64,000 nucleotides of DNA from Acanthopleura granulata (Eukaryota > Mollusca > Polyplacophora > Chitonida > Chitonidae): assembly GCA_016165875.1 (NCBI GenBank), contig JABBOT010000001.1, positions 16,258,876-16,322,875 of the forward strand. The letters are read 5' to 3'. Below the pieces are notes generated by a model, which was not told where the DNA came from, searched no databases, and saw nothing but the letters and a program-made list of their open reading frames with translations. Position 1 is the stretch's first letter. Every line of letters begins with the position of its first letter. Shown piece after piece: positions 22,101-31,409 of this stretch. The translations under genes and the position numbers were made by a program.

Positions 22101-23521
22101 TCGGTATATGTCAATATATCTCTCAAAACGCTACTAATCCTGCAGATTTTAACTGATTTTAAAGAAACTTGGTTTAAGTTTGGAGAGCACCAAGATACAT
22201 AATACGTAGAATCGAGTTTCAGTTTCCCTGATCGATTGTATGTCCGTTTGTCTATTCATCCAGTACATGTGAACATACGTTTCAAAACGCCTCTGGTACT
22301 ACAGTTTTTTGTCCGATTTCAACGAGAACTGGTTCAAGTGTAGACCACATCAAGATACATTAAACGTAGTATCGATTTTCTATTTCGATGATCGGTGGTC
22401 CGTCCGTCTGTCTGTTCATGAAGCATATGTTATCATTTCTTTCAAAATGGCACGTATGTTACAATTTTTGTTCTGTGTCAACAAAACTTGGTACAAGTGA
22501 ATCAAGGTACATATATTGTAGTATTTATACTAAAATTTTGATTGTCTTTTTTCCGTTATACATACAAAGTATTATAATTTGCTATAATTTTGTTCCACTT
22601 TGTGAAGTTACTGTCTCATTAGAGACTCTGGTTCTCTGACAGAAATCACCAGAGGTAATTGGATTCTTCAGTCTTCCCTGTTGTAGCAAAACAAATACAG
22701 AAACCATACACACTCCTGGTGATATGGCCAAGGGTCAGTTTCAGTACACAATGTTTAATGCGGTAGCAAACCGGCATTATGTTATCAACAATCAAGGATA
22801 TATTTATTCACTCATTTGGTTGGAGCTTCACGGAGAATTTATGAATATTTCACTCATATGACGGCTGCCAGCATTATGGTTGGAAGTAGTCAGACAGAGC
22901 CCACGACCACCCGCAGGTTGCTGGTAGACCTTCTCACTTTCATCCGGAGATAAAGCCTACCTAAGTCTGACCAGGACTCTCAAAGACTGCATCAGCGAGA
23001 GGTGCCTAGGTCATTGTTCTGCGTTAGGAACGCTACTGCAGTAGTTACAAGGGCCTTACTGCAATCAACACAGCCGTTGTGTTTATTAGTTTGGATTTAT
23101 AGGTTCGATTTGAAACCCCAGGTATCGGTAACTATTTACGTCTATTTATATATTCATGGACCTTAAGCAAGAATCAGATTAAATCAATTTTCTGTTATTT
23201 ATTTTGTAGAGACGCATCGACGTATTAAAGATGGATATTGAAGGCAGTGAGTGGCCCACATTGAAAGCCGCTCTGAAGGACGGGGCTTTCGAAAACGTTA
23301 CCCAACTCCTTCTCGAGGTCCACGGTCTTCTGTCAACTTCAAAGGAGAGCCTTTTAGTCCAGCTGAATTATCTGAGAACAATAAGACAACTTGGTTATAG
23401 AATATTTTACGCTCACAAAAACCATGCTTGCACTCAGAAGTACAACCCATTGAGTAAATCACCCCTTAAGACAAACTGTTACGAGTTTCACATGATGAAA
23501 ATACCTTCTTGTGTCAGTTAA
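10047..23521 (+). CDS. Gene 2: complete METTL24-like methyltransferase, 7 exons, 308 aa
   Basis: Exons: 10047–10160, 16248–16301, 16805–16905, 18219–18350, 19781–19855, 20824–20962 and 23210–23521. All introns are GT–AG and phases agree (0, 0, 2, 2, 2, 0). The 927 coding bases give 308 residues. Residues 1–38 are a signal-anchor segment (hydrophobic core about 4–22, no basic pair). Residues 39–89 are a polar stem. The methyltransferase domain runs from about residue 90 to the end. GDGGW is at 109–113, FDPSM at 156–160, KMDIEGSEW at 212–220, followed by LLLEVH. Known family: METTL24/FkbM-type SAM-dependent methyltransferases, substrate unknown to me. Inferred topology: type II, lumen-facing. 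This is the only undamaged full copy in the window. Exons 1–2 lie in unique sequence and intron 1 is 6.1 kb, so the first-exon link needs transcript support; exons 3–7 are firm. A possible poly(A) signal attaaa is at 23582. Confidence 0.82.
10217..10388 (-). mobile_element. Type 1 SINE, head-truncated
   Basis: It begins on the plus strand with atttatttatttgatttggg and holds acttatacgacgacggccag and cgaccatccgcaggttgctg. It stops near ggagaggaaggcggc, before the tRNA-like head. Confidence 0.75.
12313..12331. repeat. (TA)n microsatellite
   Basis: Short pure alternating TA run. Confidence 0.8.
13291..13613 (+). mobile_element. tRNA-derived SINE (type 2), near full length
   Basis: The tRNA-like head spans about 13291–13365, with a degraded A box (ggttgtcttgtgggga) and a B-box-like ccagggttcaagccggggtc. 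The body contains accaaacacttttaaaatgg and cacgagaagacacactatat. The 3' end is acgacgttaagacc followed by a short cact tail (cactcactcact). It appears once in the window and is unrelated in sequence to the type 1 SINE. RNA polymerase III transcription is a family expectation only. Confidence 0.75.
14171..14346. repeat. Compound microsatellite (TAAA)n–(GAT/GGT)n
   Basis: About 50 bases of ataaat repeats pass directly into about 120 bases of gat, ggt and gcg triplets. It gives an artefactual aspartate/glycine-rich frame on the plus strand. Confidence 0.9.
14491..14640 (+). mobile_element. Type 1 SINE, plus orientation, head-truncated
   Basis: It reads aatctgcggatggtcgttgg, then ttccccgggttcggcccgg, and ends gcgtaaaacaccaatcaaat with an A/T tail. 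This is the reverse complement of the other type 1 copies. The tail direction fits a SINE 3' end. Confidence 0.72.
14725..14800 (+). other. tRNA-like fragment
   Basis: The sequence gtctgagtggttaaagatgc resembles the A-box region of a class II tRNA (Ser/Leu type). I cannot build a complete cloverleaf, so it is more likely a tRNA-derived repeat remnant than a tRNA gene. Confidence 0.3.
15177..15590. repeat. Degenerate ~85-bp tandem repeat, 4–5 copies, with inserted hairpin
   Basis: The unit start agtccct (diverged in later copies) recurs at 15177, 15292, 15373, 15457 and 15543. Copies share tgtttagttttacagaa and tagtttcacaagtac. The first interval is longer (115 bases) and contains a perfect 11-bp hairpin, arms 15250–15260 and 15265–15275, with a four-base loop. 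Confidence 0.75.
16248..16301 (+). CDS. Gene 2 exon 2 (short stem exon)
   Basis: Acceptor tattttag, donor gag|gttagt, 18 codons (VETMEQSDLKQKPGKDTE), phase 0 at both ends. It could be skipped without a frame change. No counterpart was found in units 3 and 4. Confidence 0.55.
16522..16722 (-). mobile_element. Type 1 SINE with tRNA-like head
   Basis: On the plus strand it contains cgaccatccgcaagttgctg, ggccggagaggaagccagca, and the complement of a tRNA head (actctaactcaccgcgactg ... ttacgctgcgctagcgg). This head shows the element is transcribed from the minus strand. It ends about 20 bases left of the unit 2 junction. Confidence 0.72.
16805..16905 (+). CDS. Gene 2 exon 3
   Basis: Acceptor tttgcatag, donor cacaa|gtaagc, 101 bases, phase 0 to 2. 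It encodes KLEIKCPSAEPGHILSAQEM then ATMSKASIQDIYH, the segment just before the methyltransferase core. Confidence 0.8.
16990..17080 (+). mobile_element. Type 1 SINE 3' fragment (unit 2, intron 3)
   Basis: It reads tgcccggtttcctccaatca and ends ttaaacaccaatcaaataag. Orthologous fragments occur at about 36300–36420 and 55262–55380, so the insertion predates the duplication. Confidence 0.7.
18219..18350 (+). CDS. Gene 2 exon 4 (GDGGW motif)
   Basis: The acceptor is gattacag. An upstream acceptor (ttttaacag) is closer to consensus but breaks phase, so this one is chosen. 132 bases, donor gg|gtgaga. Confidence 0.82.
19781..19855 (+). CDS. Gene 2 exon 5 (FDP motif)
   Basis: Acceptor cgtttcag, donor ag|gtaact, 75 bases. 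It encodes ISNDFSFDDMVGLYYGCEVH then SFDP. Confidence 0.85.
20008..20118. repeat. 37-bp minisatellite, three copies (unit 2)
   Basis: Copies start at 20008, 20045 and 20082. Same repeat as at 2201 in unit 1, one copy fewer. Confidence 0.9.
20824..20962 (+). CDS. Gene 2 exon 6
   Basis: Acceptor ttccaaacag, donor ag|gtatgg, 139 bases. It carries two changes from unit 1 in the IRKDLGH region (NIRKNLGH), both conservative. Confidence 0.82.
22030..22515. repeat. ~157-bp tandem satellite (unit 2, intron 6)
   Basis: Same degenerate array as 4250–4735, with anchors near 22030, 22190 and 22347. Confidence 0.72.
22799..23040 (-). mobile_element. Type 1 SINE (unit 2, intron 6)
   Basis: Orthologous to 5021–5260. 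It retains gaccacccgcaggttgctgg and a degraded head complement (cattgttctgcgttagg). Confidence 0.7.
23210..23521 (+). CDS. Gene 2 exon 7 (MDIEGSE motif and C terminus)
   Basis: Acceptor ttttgtag, 103 codons plus TAA. KMDIEGSEWPTL and LLLEVH are intact. It is nearly identical to unit 1. Confidence 0.88.
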   Translation, partial: RRIDVLKMDIEGSEWPTLKAALKDGAFENVTQLLLEVHGLLSTSKESLLVQLNYLRTIRQLGYRIFYAHKNHACTQKYNPLSKSPLKTNCYEFHMMKIPSCVS

Positions 23522-24059
23522 ATTTATGGATGGAGAAAACACGAATGTACAGGTTTCATTAAATGAGAAAGGCAAAAAATAATTAAAATATATTATAAAA
23601 AACCTAAATTCCTCTCACGTTTACAAATACATGTTTTTGTGACTTTAAATTCGTTACAGTATTCACGTATCCGATCTAGGTTAAAGCCCTAGCCTTCAGC
23701 CAATCAGTAACAGTGTGTATGTAAGTCATGAACACCAAAGTTAAACGGCCATTTAAATCTGGGTAAATTTCAACAGTTTAAACGTGATCTTGTAGAGCGT
23801 CTGAAGTTTGTTGAAACCCGGGTATACTGTTGAATATGACTTCGAATGCGTAGCTAAACAACGTAAATGGTCAGGACACAGTAAGTAGCCTGCTCGACAG
23901 AACACTCTAAATGCATGCCACCTCCCATTGCTTTCCCTCACGAAACAGGCAGTTGTTATGACTTAAGCTGTACAATCAGAGTGGGAAGGATTTTTACTCC
24001 CGCACTAACCATATAAATTCATTAATTATGGTGTGTATCGATCACTGATGTCACTGATT

Positions 24060-24320
24060 ACCTGGAGCTAGGCCACACGACCAAAGACACTGGTGACCTG
24101 TAGCTAAAGGACGTAACCCACAGGTGACCGGGAAGCGGGTGAGGTAAGGCACTGATGACCGAAAAGTTGGGTATGTAAGCAACTGATGACCTGGATGTAG
24201 GCGAAATAAGGCACTGATGACCTAAAAGTGGGGTATATAAGCCACTGGTGACCTGGATGTAGGTGATCAGGATCCTGGGGATGTAAGGCACTGATGAACG
24301 GGAACATGGTGATCGAAAGC
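24060..24320. repeat. 31-bp minisatellite (unit 2), single orientation
   Basis: Monomers such as ggcactgatgacctaaaagt recur about every 30 bases. Only the left-arm orientation of the unit 1 array is present. Confidence 0.75.
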
Positions 24321-25820
24321 GAGGCATTGTGGACCGGGGGCAGTTAAATATGAAGGTTGAATATGGGCTATGTTTTTAGGAGGGAATATAAAAGTTTAAA
24401 TTCTCGGTTTCACTGAAAGCCTCTATTATCTGGTTGGTGAGGGACCTCACATATGACGTCGTTGATGTTTATGGTCTTCATTTAACGTGTTCAAGTACCG
24501 TGTTCTTCATGAATAACAGACGATTAACTTCAGATATTCAGTGTACTGAACACCACATTATTATTTCCACATTTTATCGGGGTTTTACCTCAAAAGTTGC
24601 TTTATTTACTGGTCACCCTACTCAAGGACATTTCACTTATACGGGGGCATTATAGTGGGAGAAAACCAGGCAGTAGAATCGCTTTAGTCGTACAACACCG
24701 GTAATTGGAGAAACACGTAATCTGTAGGGGTTCACATATTATTTCACACGATGCTATTACGGTCGTTATGAACGTTATTTTATGATGAAAATACCTTGCA
24801 GCTTCTTGCCAGGCCTTTAATTCAGGCCTGTGTTAGGAAAATTTTATAACACCATGGTTGCTGGAGGCGGCCTCTCGCATTTCCCCGTTTATTGCTTGAG
24901 ACGGCTTATCCGTTACCCGAGGGCTTACTGAGACAGTTTATTCTTTACCCGACGGCTGCTTAGGACGGCTTAATCTTTATCCGAAGGCCGACTTAGACAG
25001 CTTATCATATATTGTAATTATATAGTTAAAGTGTCGAAAGTCATTATGTACACACACAAACCATTTACACAAAGTGTTTGCTACCCAACTGTGTTTGTTA
25101 GAAATCACGGTAGACGTTGTTAGCCTCCTATATGTCACATGGTGTTTCGTGTTCCTGTCACTTATACGCGAAGTTTTTAGTTTAGCCCATTAACCAACCT
25201 GATCTATATAGACGGTTTCATGTAATTTGCATATAAAGAGTTATTGGCACCAGACAAGCAAACTGGTTCGGCTTACATGTAGACTAGATAGCCTTCCTCT
25301 GTAATGTGTCTAATGCATGTCGATCGTGTTCACAAGGACCAAATTTATATTTAAACAACAAACAAAGGCAGCAGTATAGTCTAAAGAATGTTCTGATGTA
25401 TATAAATACTATTTATCTTAACTTGGAAAAATCGTCACAAAATTTAGCGTATTAAACAATCTTGCTCACTTTGTCATTTATAAACGAGCATTTGATAAAT
25501 CCATGGATTACATATATGCCGGTATAGACTGCTTCATCCATGGTCCGTGAATGTTCGACTTTGAAGTGAGTTAATTCTCACCTGAAATGTGAACATGATA
25601 TGGCATGTTGATTAAGACAACCCTTCCTTAAAGGGCTTAAATTTCTTCCTTAAATTTATTGTTGTCTCTTCATTTTGGGGCAGGATTAATTGTTTTCCCA
25701 TTCTTCGCAATCTGCAAGATTGATAGGTTATAGACAAGTGGTCATAGAATGCAATATCACCTTGAACACACAGTATGGAATCAACGTGTGGCCCAAAAAT
25801 TATATATGAAATGACACGTC
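24320..25820. other. Intergenic part of unit 2
   Basis: Shared with units 3 and 4 but not with unit 1 until the last 200 bases. It contains a short SINE-like remnant at about 24600–24680 (acttatacgggggcattata). No coding sequence is recognised. Confidence 0.5.
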
Positions 25821-25824
25821 CTAT

Positions 25825-25925
25825 TTATTTATTTATTTATTTGATTAGTGTTTTACACTGCATAGTCAAGAATAGTTGACTTATACGACGGCGTTTTGGC
25901 TAAATAAATATTGAACTCAGTCACA
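25825..25925 (-). mobile_element. Type 1 SINE 3' fragment (unit 2)
   Basis: Plus-strand tatttatttatttatttgat then gtgttttacactgcatagtc. Counterpart of 8848–8945. Confidence 0.62.
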
Positions 25926-25978
25926 AAGATTCAGTAAGATTATACGGTTGGGCCTCTCATTTGTTCGAAAATAAATAG

Positions 25979-28378
25979 TCCTCGCGGTCAGGAGATTTTG
26001 CTTCATTCCACCATGTAGTACCTGACAAGATCTCCCGGAAAAGGACTTTCCCTTGCACTGTAACGGGTGCAATAAAACCAGTGGGGTCGAATATGCTGTT
26101 CACCGTTGACAAAATGCCACGATGAGAGAACCGTTTGAAGTCCTTTGATACTTGACATGTGAATTAATCAGAATTCAAACCCCACGTAAGATCTAAGCTG
26201 CGTTGTAAAGGAACTGGGTAGTTGCCGAGATTCAAGCTCTTGGGATCAATCGCGTGATCATCGGGTGAGAAAGCCTTCATGACCTCAGAACGGTTGGAGC
26301 AATTTTATGTACACGCAAATCACTTCCCTCCCTCAGAGCCTGCTGTGTCCTCTTCATGAGATCAATGGCGGAATCCACGGTTGGTTGAGCTGTCAGGGCA
26401 TCGTCAACGTAGAAGTTACGATTGACGAAGTCGAGAACATCACGGCAGAACACGTAGCTCCCCGCCGTGGCTCAAACTGTAGATTTCCCAAAGACATCGA
26501 CGCACAAGCCTCAATAGGTTTCATACATATATTTGAACAAAATAAACAGTATTTACAATACTATACAAGAACAATACATATAATTACTAAACAGAATTTT
26601 TCAAGGATTACCGTACCAATCCTGATGGAATATCAAGCTTCCAAAGGCGAGTCAGTCCACGTAAACAGAAATCCACAGTTCATGTGAACTCTTGAATCGA
26701 GGGATGGCAGTGACCTACAAGTGACGAATGGTACTAGGTACGGCACGCCGATGATGGTTTGAATCCAACGGGCAGTGTAGATACATTTTCATGGGCGGAC
26801 AGGTAGTGTCCGTGATGCCGAGCAAGCCATGTACATTTCCTCGAGCTTCACAAAGTCACCTCCAGTCGAAAATAAGGATGAAAATTACTCAATTTCCCAA
26901 AGAGACAATGAGCGATGTAAGTTCCAAAATAACCTCTCAGAAAAAATAGCAAGTTGTGAAACACCATCTCACAAAGTGCTACGTACAGAAAAATGGGGTA
27001 AAAAATGGCGAATGGCATAAAAGCCTAATTTCCAATAACAATCCCCCCAAAATTCTGTCCAGTGGGCGTGAGTAAATATTACTGCTCGCTTTACAACTGC
27101 GTCGCTCACATATATAAATTAACGGGTACATCTTTCCAGAATGTACGCTCTATATACGTGGCACAAAACTCTTAAACATAGAAGCCAGGAGAACACGAGA
27201 CTGAATTACAGTGCAGACTATAACGTATACAGTGGTTCAAATCTAAGTCATACACTGACCCGATTACAATACCAAAAGAAAAAACATAACACAATATTTT
27301 TTAAAGACGGAGTGCACATCAGCTGTTATTCCGGTACCACAGTAATCTAAAGTAATTCTTTAGATAGTAGATCTATAACATAGAAGATGTGGAACATTTT
27401 TTCGATGTATGGAGTAACGGCAATGGGTCCACCCCCGAAACGAAAAGCAGGATTCCTAGGAGGCTGTAAGATCGGGTCTAAAATGGCAGCACGTGATGAA
27501 ATGACCCCTCTTACTTGATCAGGCTTCTATGGGGAATAGACCCAAAACTTAGATGGCACCATGCCTCTTCATTACCTACAGATGGTGCGGATAATTCTGC
27601 ATGTATGGTGCCGAACGAGTTTTGCATGAAGTCAATGAAGTGTTGAGGTTTAGAGAGTTCCCTGTAGGTCAAGTCCAGAGATCCGGTTCCTTGCACAGAG
27701 AGAGGTCGATTGTTAAGAAAACCCCCACGTGTTGCACGAAAGGGAAAAGGAGCTATCAGGCTACCATGTGGGCCTTTTACGAGTTCATTGTTTGTGATAT
27801 TGAGAAATACTCTGTCTTCAATGGACATTCCAGGTTTGTCGTCCTTTCTTTCCGTAGACGGATTGTAAAACTGCCATTTTGTTTAACTTCAACATAGTGA
27901 GGAAATGAAGTATATAGAGATGATATCAGTCTGTCCGTTAGGGAGAAGCTCTGTCTTTTTAATGTCAATGTTCTGTGTCCTTCTCCCATAATTTCACCGT
28001 TACCAGTACTTGACACCAACGGTCTTTTGATTTGGCAGAACACTGAACAGATCCAAACTTAGCATCGAAGATAAGAATCCTCTGATCATTCCCGAGACGA
28101 CACCATATCGCAACACTACTGGTTCGTTCTCATCACGAGGTAGTGAAACATCCAGGAATGACACTTCACTGAGGCATCAAGTCTATGGATCAACCAAAAG
28201 AAACATCTCTTTCTTGATTCAGTGTGTTAAATGCAGGGTACATTCCTATGAATAGGATCACATCATCGACTGTGTCCAAGTTTGTCGGAGTCGACACCTT
28301 TACGCCCTGAGATCTTTTCGCAGGCGTACTTGTGGAGGTCAGGCCAACGGCAAGAGGTGGGCGATTCACGAGCGGCCA
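25979..28378 (-). mobile_element. BEL/Pao pol fragment (protease-side to RT), degraded
   Basis: Minus-strand translation in several frames matches my knowledge of BEL/Pao pol. From high to low coordinates: a stretch with WPDLHKYACEKISGRKGVDS (about 28300–28370), then SIEDRVFLNITNNEL and NSFGTIHAELSAP (27550–27820), then a LWYRNN-like end near 27310. After an interruption come a VFG-like segment and the RT block FVNRNFYVDD, with YVDD at 26400–26411, near 26100–26500, and the following SIVNSIFHPIG-like region. The order fits one element. It is broken by frameshifts (for example near 26310) and by a stop at about 26165 shared with the other copies. It is a relic without coding capacity. Confidence 0.82.
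26535..27310. mobile_element. ~775-bp segment interrupting the BEL/Pao RT
   Basis: RT sequence on both sides is contiguous in family order with only a few residues missing, yet about 775 bases of unrelated A/T-rich DNA lie between. The same insert occupies about 45395–46170 and 63050–63760. I cannot name it; it may be a nested non-autonomous element. It is unlikely to be an intron because no matching GT donor is seen. Confidence 0.55.
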
Positions 28379-28697
28379 GTAAACATTGCCATAAAATACA
28401 TGCTGCTAGTAAATTACATATTCTTGTCTTTTCTACATTCTGCAAACAAAAATCGGCACTAAACAGAGAACAATGCTTCATGAATAGGAGGGTTTCTTTT
28501 TTATACCACATTTAAACCCATATAATACCGAAATATTGACTCGGAAATGCACATCGAGTCATCAGCTCGACAAAAACCGAGCAGAGGACGCGTCCTAAAT
28601 TAGCCAAGTATGACGTCACACACAAATAACGATGGCGTCACTTTTTACTTGTGGGTCGGTTACGAGTGTCTAATGTTTACTTGACCTGTCTTATGAG

Positions 28698-29516
28698 GTT
28701 GTAGAAGAATTAAATTCATCAGCCTTTATCAACGCTCTTCGCATGTTCCTCTCGATAAGAGGGCTTGTTAAAAAGTTCAGGTCAAACAGACGCACGAACT
28801 TTACTGAAACCGTAGGCGACTTGCTGACAGATGTTGTCAGTGTTGAAGATCGGTCACTTCGTGAATTTCTGTACAACAAAGGGACTGGTCACGAATAGCG
28901 ATTGAATACGCCTCACTCATCTCACATGGAAGGTGCATGAAAAAGCCTGACTGGAGTCACGGAACGTATTTGGAATTCACATGTGATGACAGATGTAACA
29001 GCTGCAAACCTGACTCATGACGACCTGACAACATTCCTTGCTGAGGCATGTTTCAGTGTAGATGGCCCTACAATAACAACCGTTTCGTCAGATCCTCAGG
29101 TTTCCCTAATACTTACCTCACCAACCTCACTGACACGAAAGGACGATACATCCACTGAACCACTAGGAACACATGATGTGAAACACTTGTACAGTTCACA
29201 GTGGAAGCATGTAGGCCTACAAGTTCTGACAAACTCTTTCTGGTATCGTTGGAAGCGTGTGTACCTACAAAGCCTTCAGGTGAGACCAAAGTGGCAAACC
29301 GAACAACTTGACATCAAAACGTGTAACGTGGCTTTTTTGAAAGTGAAGAATGCTCAACGAAACGACTTGCCTATTGGTATTGTGTTTTCTGCCATTCATG
29401 GTGAATATGGGAAGGTCCGAAAAGCTCAGCTTCGCGTGTTCAGAGCTGGTGAAACAAATACTTACATACCATCTATCACCGAGACGATAGTTCTCCTAAA
29501 TGCATATGAACTTTGA
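28698..29516 (+). mobile_element. BEL/Pao integrase C-terminal fragment, opposite strand
   Basis: The plus-strand frame starting near VEELNSSAFINALRMF runs to a TGA at 29514. It matches the integrase end of BEL/Pao pol: a NALRMFLSIRG block, THDDLTTFLAEA, then TNSFWYRWKRVYLQSL and a closing RKAQLRVFRAGETNTY block. In-frame stops lie at 28896 and 28938; the second replaces a family-conserved tryptophan. One catalytic-region aspartate is asparagine (FRSNRRTNF). The reading direction is opposite to the RT part next door. Confidence 0.85.
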
Positions 29517-31250
29517 ACTTAAACTGTTGTTCTTTAATATGTTAGACTGTTCATGTTTATTAGTTCTTCTTACTGATCTTTCAGGGATATATCAGACAGG
29601 GGGTGGTCTGTAACACATTTTACAGTTTAATTATACATTGGAACTCTTCTGTGTTTGGAGGGACACGTGCGATAAACGAATAATGTACGCGCACTCTGGT
29701 GCTGACTGTTTTCTACAACTGGCCACACACTACAATTAATCTCCCATTTACTTACATGTTAACGTTTGGCCTCACACCACTGTCCCTAAATCTGCAAGCC
29801 CTAAACCCTTCGGGCCTGACAGTCCCCGTCCCCTTAGAAAACCTCACTCAAATTCCTGATAGGGTATGGCCCATGAAATTTTTCGTAAATTTGACAAACA
29901 GCTGACAGGAGTCAAACTCCCCCAGCCACAGGTCAGTGAACCCTGATTTATCATCACTTTTGCCCAGTGTGCATTCGCCTCCATTTCCTGAAAAACACAC
30001 AAATTTATACATGAAATAAAAGTTTGAAGCCTGTCCTACAAAATGATACCACTCAACAAACAGAAAAAGTGAAAAAGGGCAGCCGAGAGGAGCAAAAGAA
30101 AATATCTGTGTAAATATCCAGGATCTACATTCGTCCTTCCAAATGGAAACATTAATTGTGGTGTGTAGCCTGACAGGACCCCTTATCTTACCTGATTTTA
30201 AAATCCTTTGGTCACAAAATACCTTACCATGTTTCAAACACAGTTGACAAATGACAGACAAATCCAAACAAAGACAGAGGGTCAACGAGAAATTCCCCAA
30301 GGGTACCTTATTCCTCATTTCCTCGCCTTTAAACACTTACAATTTCTTGTCAAATTCAGAGCTCCACGCCTTCACAACTCCAGAACCAATGAAAATATCT
30401 TCATTCTGTAAAAAGTTCCTCCAACAGCTCACTATGATCTGCAAGAAAGAACAAAATTTATGCATAAATGGGATTTAGAACTCATTGTTTACACAATGTT
30501 ATCCCAAAACACATACCTTTAATGACATTCCATATTTCAGGTATGATTTTCATGAGCGTTTAACCTAAACTGGTCATACAGTTAGTGCATCAGGGTAGGC
30601 AGAACAGAGGACTGCTATGGGCTGAAATATGAAAATAAAGTATGCAAAAGTCCACGTGGTAGACACCGATTCATGTCTGTGTGCAAAATGCATATCTACG
30701 ATTATTGACAAATCTGTACATTGCCTGTTTCTGCCCAGTCAGTTATGGGGACGTGTTCACAGTCAAGTATACACCCCACGAAAGTCATCATACGTGACAT
30801 TGTACAACCACCGGGGCAAGCGCAGTCAACCCACCCCGTAAATAGCCCACGCTAACCCCAACAAGTAGGCCACCTAGTTACAGGCGTTCACAAGGAGAGT
30901 GTCAAACAATCAGGACTGTGCCACTCAACCCATTACTAATCATAGGATTAAGAGAATAGTAGATCGTGTTGATGCGCAATGTTCAAGAGGTTGTATACAG
31001 GCTCATAAAATTTAGAAGAAAAATGTATGTGAGCGGTTCAGATTGTCAGTCTGAAATGTTACCTGTCTGGGTCGGCAACAATTACCGTGACATGGGCAAG
31101 GCGCCCCGGGGGACGTAAACAGTTGCTTGAGAGAACCGCAATCATAAGTAACGGATAGATCTTCAGAAGACTAGCTCAGTTTGTCGTTACCGTTACTCAG
31201 ATAGCAGTTTGCCCTCGGTCACTTGAATGTTTCATTTTCAACTGAGAATA
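29517..31250. other. Linker sequence between integrase relic and gene 3 exon 1
   Basis: No gene is recognised. A 162-codon minus-strand frame at 29848–30336 loses its frame through indels in the second linker copy, so I do not call it. Confidence 0.5.
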
Positions 31251-31263
31251 TTTATATATTTAC
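31250..31263 (+). promoter_or_regulatory. Possible TATA box upstream of gene 3 exon 1
   Basis: The sequence tttatatatttacg lies about 25–35 bases before the ATG at 31287 and is kept in front of gene 4 exon 1 near 50080–50093. The spacing would imply a very short 5' leader. Confidence 0.3.
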
Positions 31264-31286
31264 GTGTCTTTGTGTAGAGAGTCAGC

Positions 31287-31404
31287 ATGAGGAGGATTGA
31301 TGCAATTCGCCTAGCAATAATTACAATTACTGGATGCCTTGCTATATTTTTTTACACAGTATGAGTTGAGGAACCTAAAATGGAGGTCACAGACAACATC
31401 GAAG
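31287..31404 (+). pseudogene. Gene 3 exon 1, frameshifted signal anchor
   Basis: It starts MRRIDAIRLAIITITGCLAI, a basic N terminus followed by a hydrophobic run. It shifts frame after seven Ts (gene 4 has six) and meets tga within four codons. The donor is aag|gtaccg or, six bases later, ccg|gtaagg. Confidence 0.7.
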
Positions 31405-31409
31405 GTACC

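Larger units (their letters stand above)
16742..25978. repeat. Unit 2 body of tandem duplication
   Basis: From cataccttcttttttctag onward the sequence matches 36058 onward and 55010 onward, including exon 3. Left of this point it is unique. Its right edge is the shared aaatag junction at 25973–25978. Confidence 0.85.

Noticed and set aside
29848..30336. 162-codon minus-strand frame
   Set aside because: The second linker copy breaks the frame with indels and gives a different peptide, and no family is recognised.
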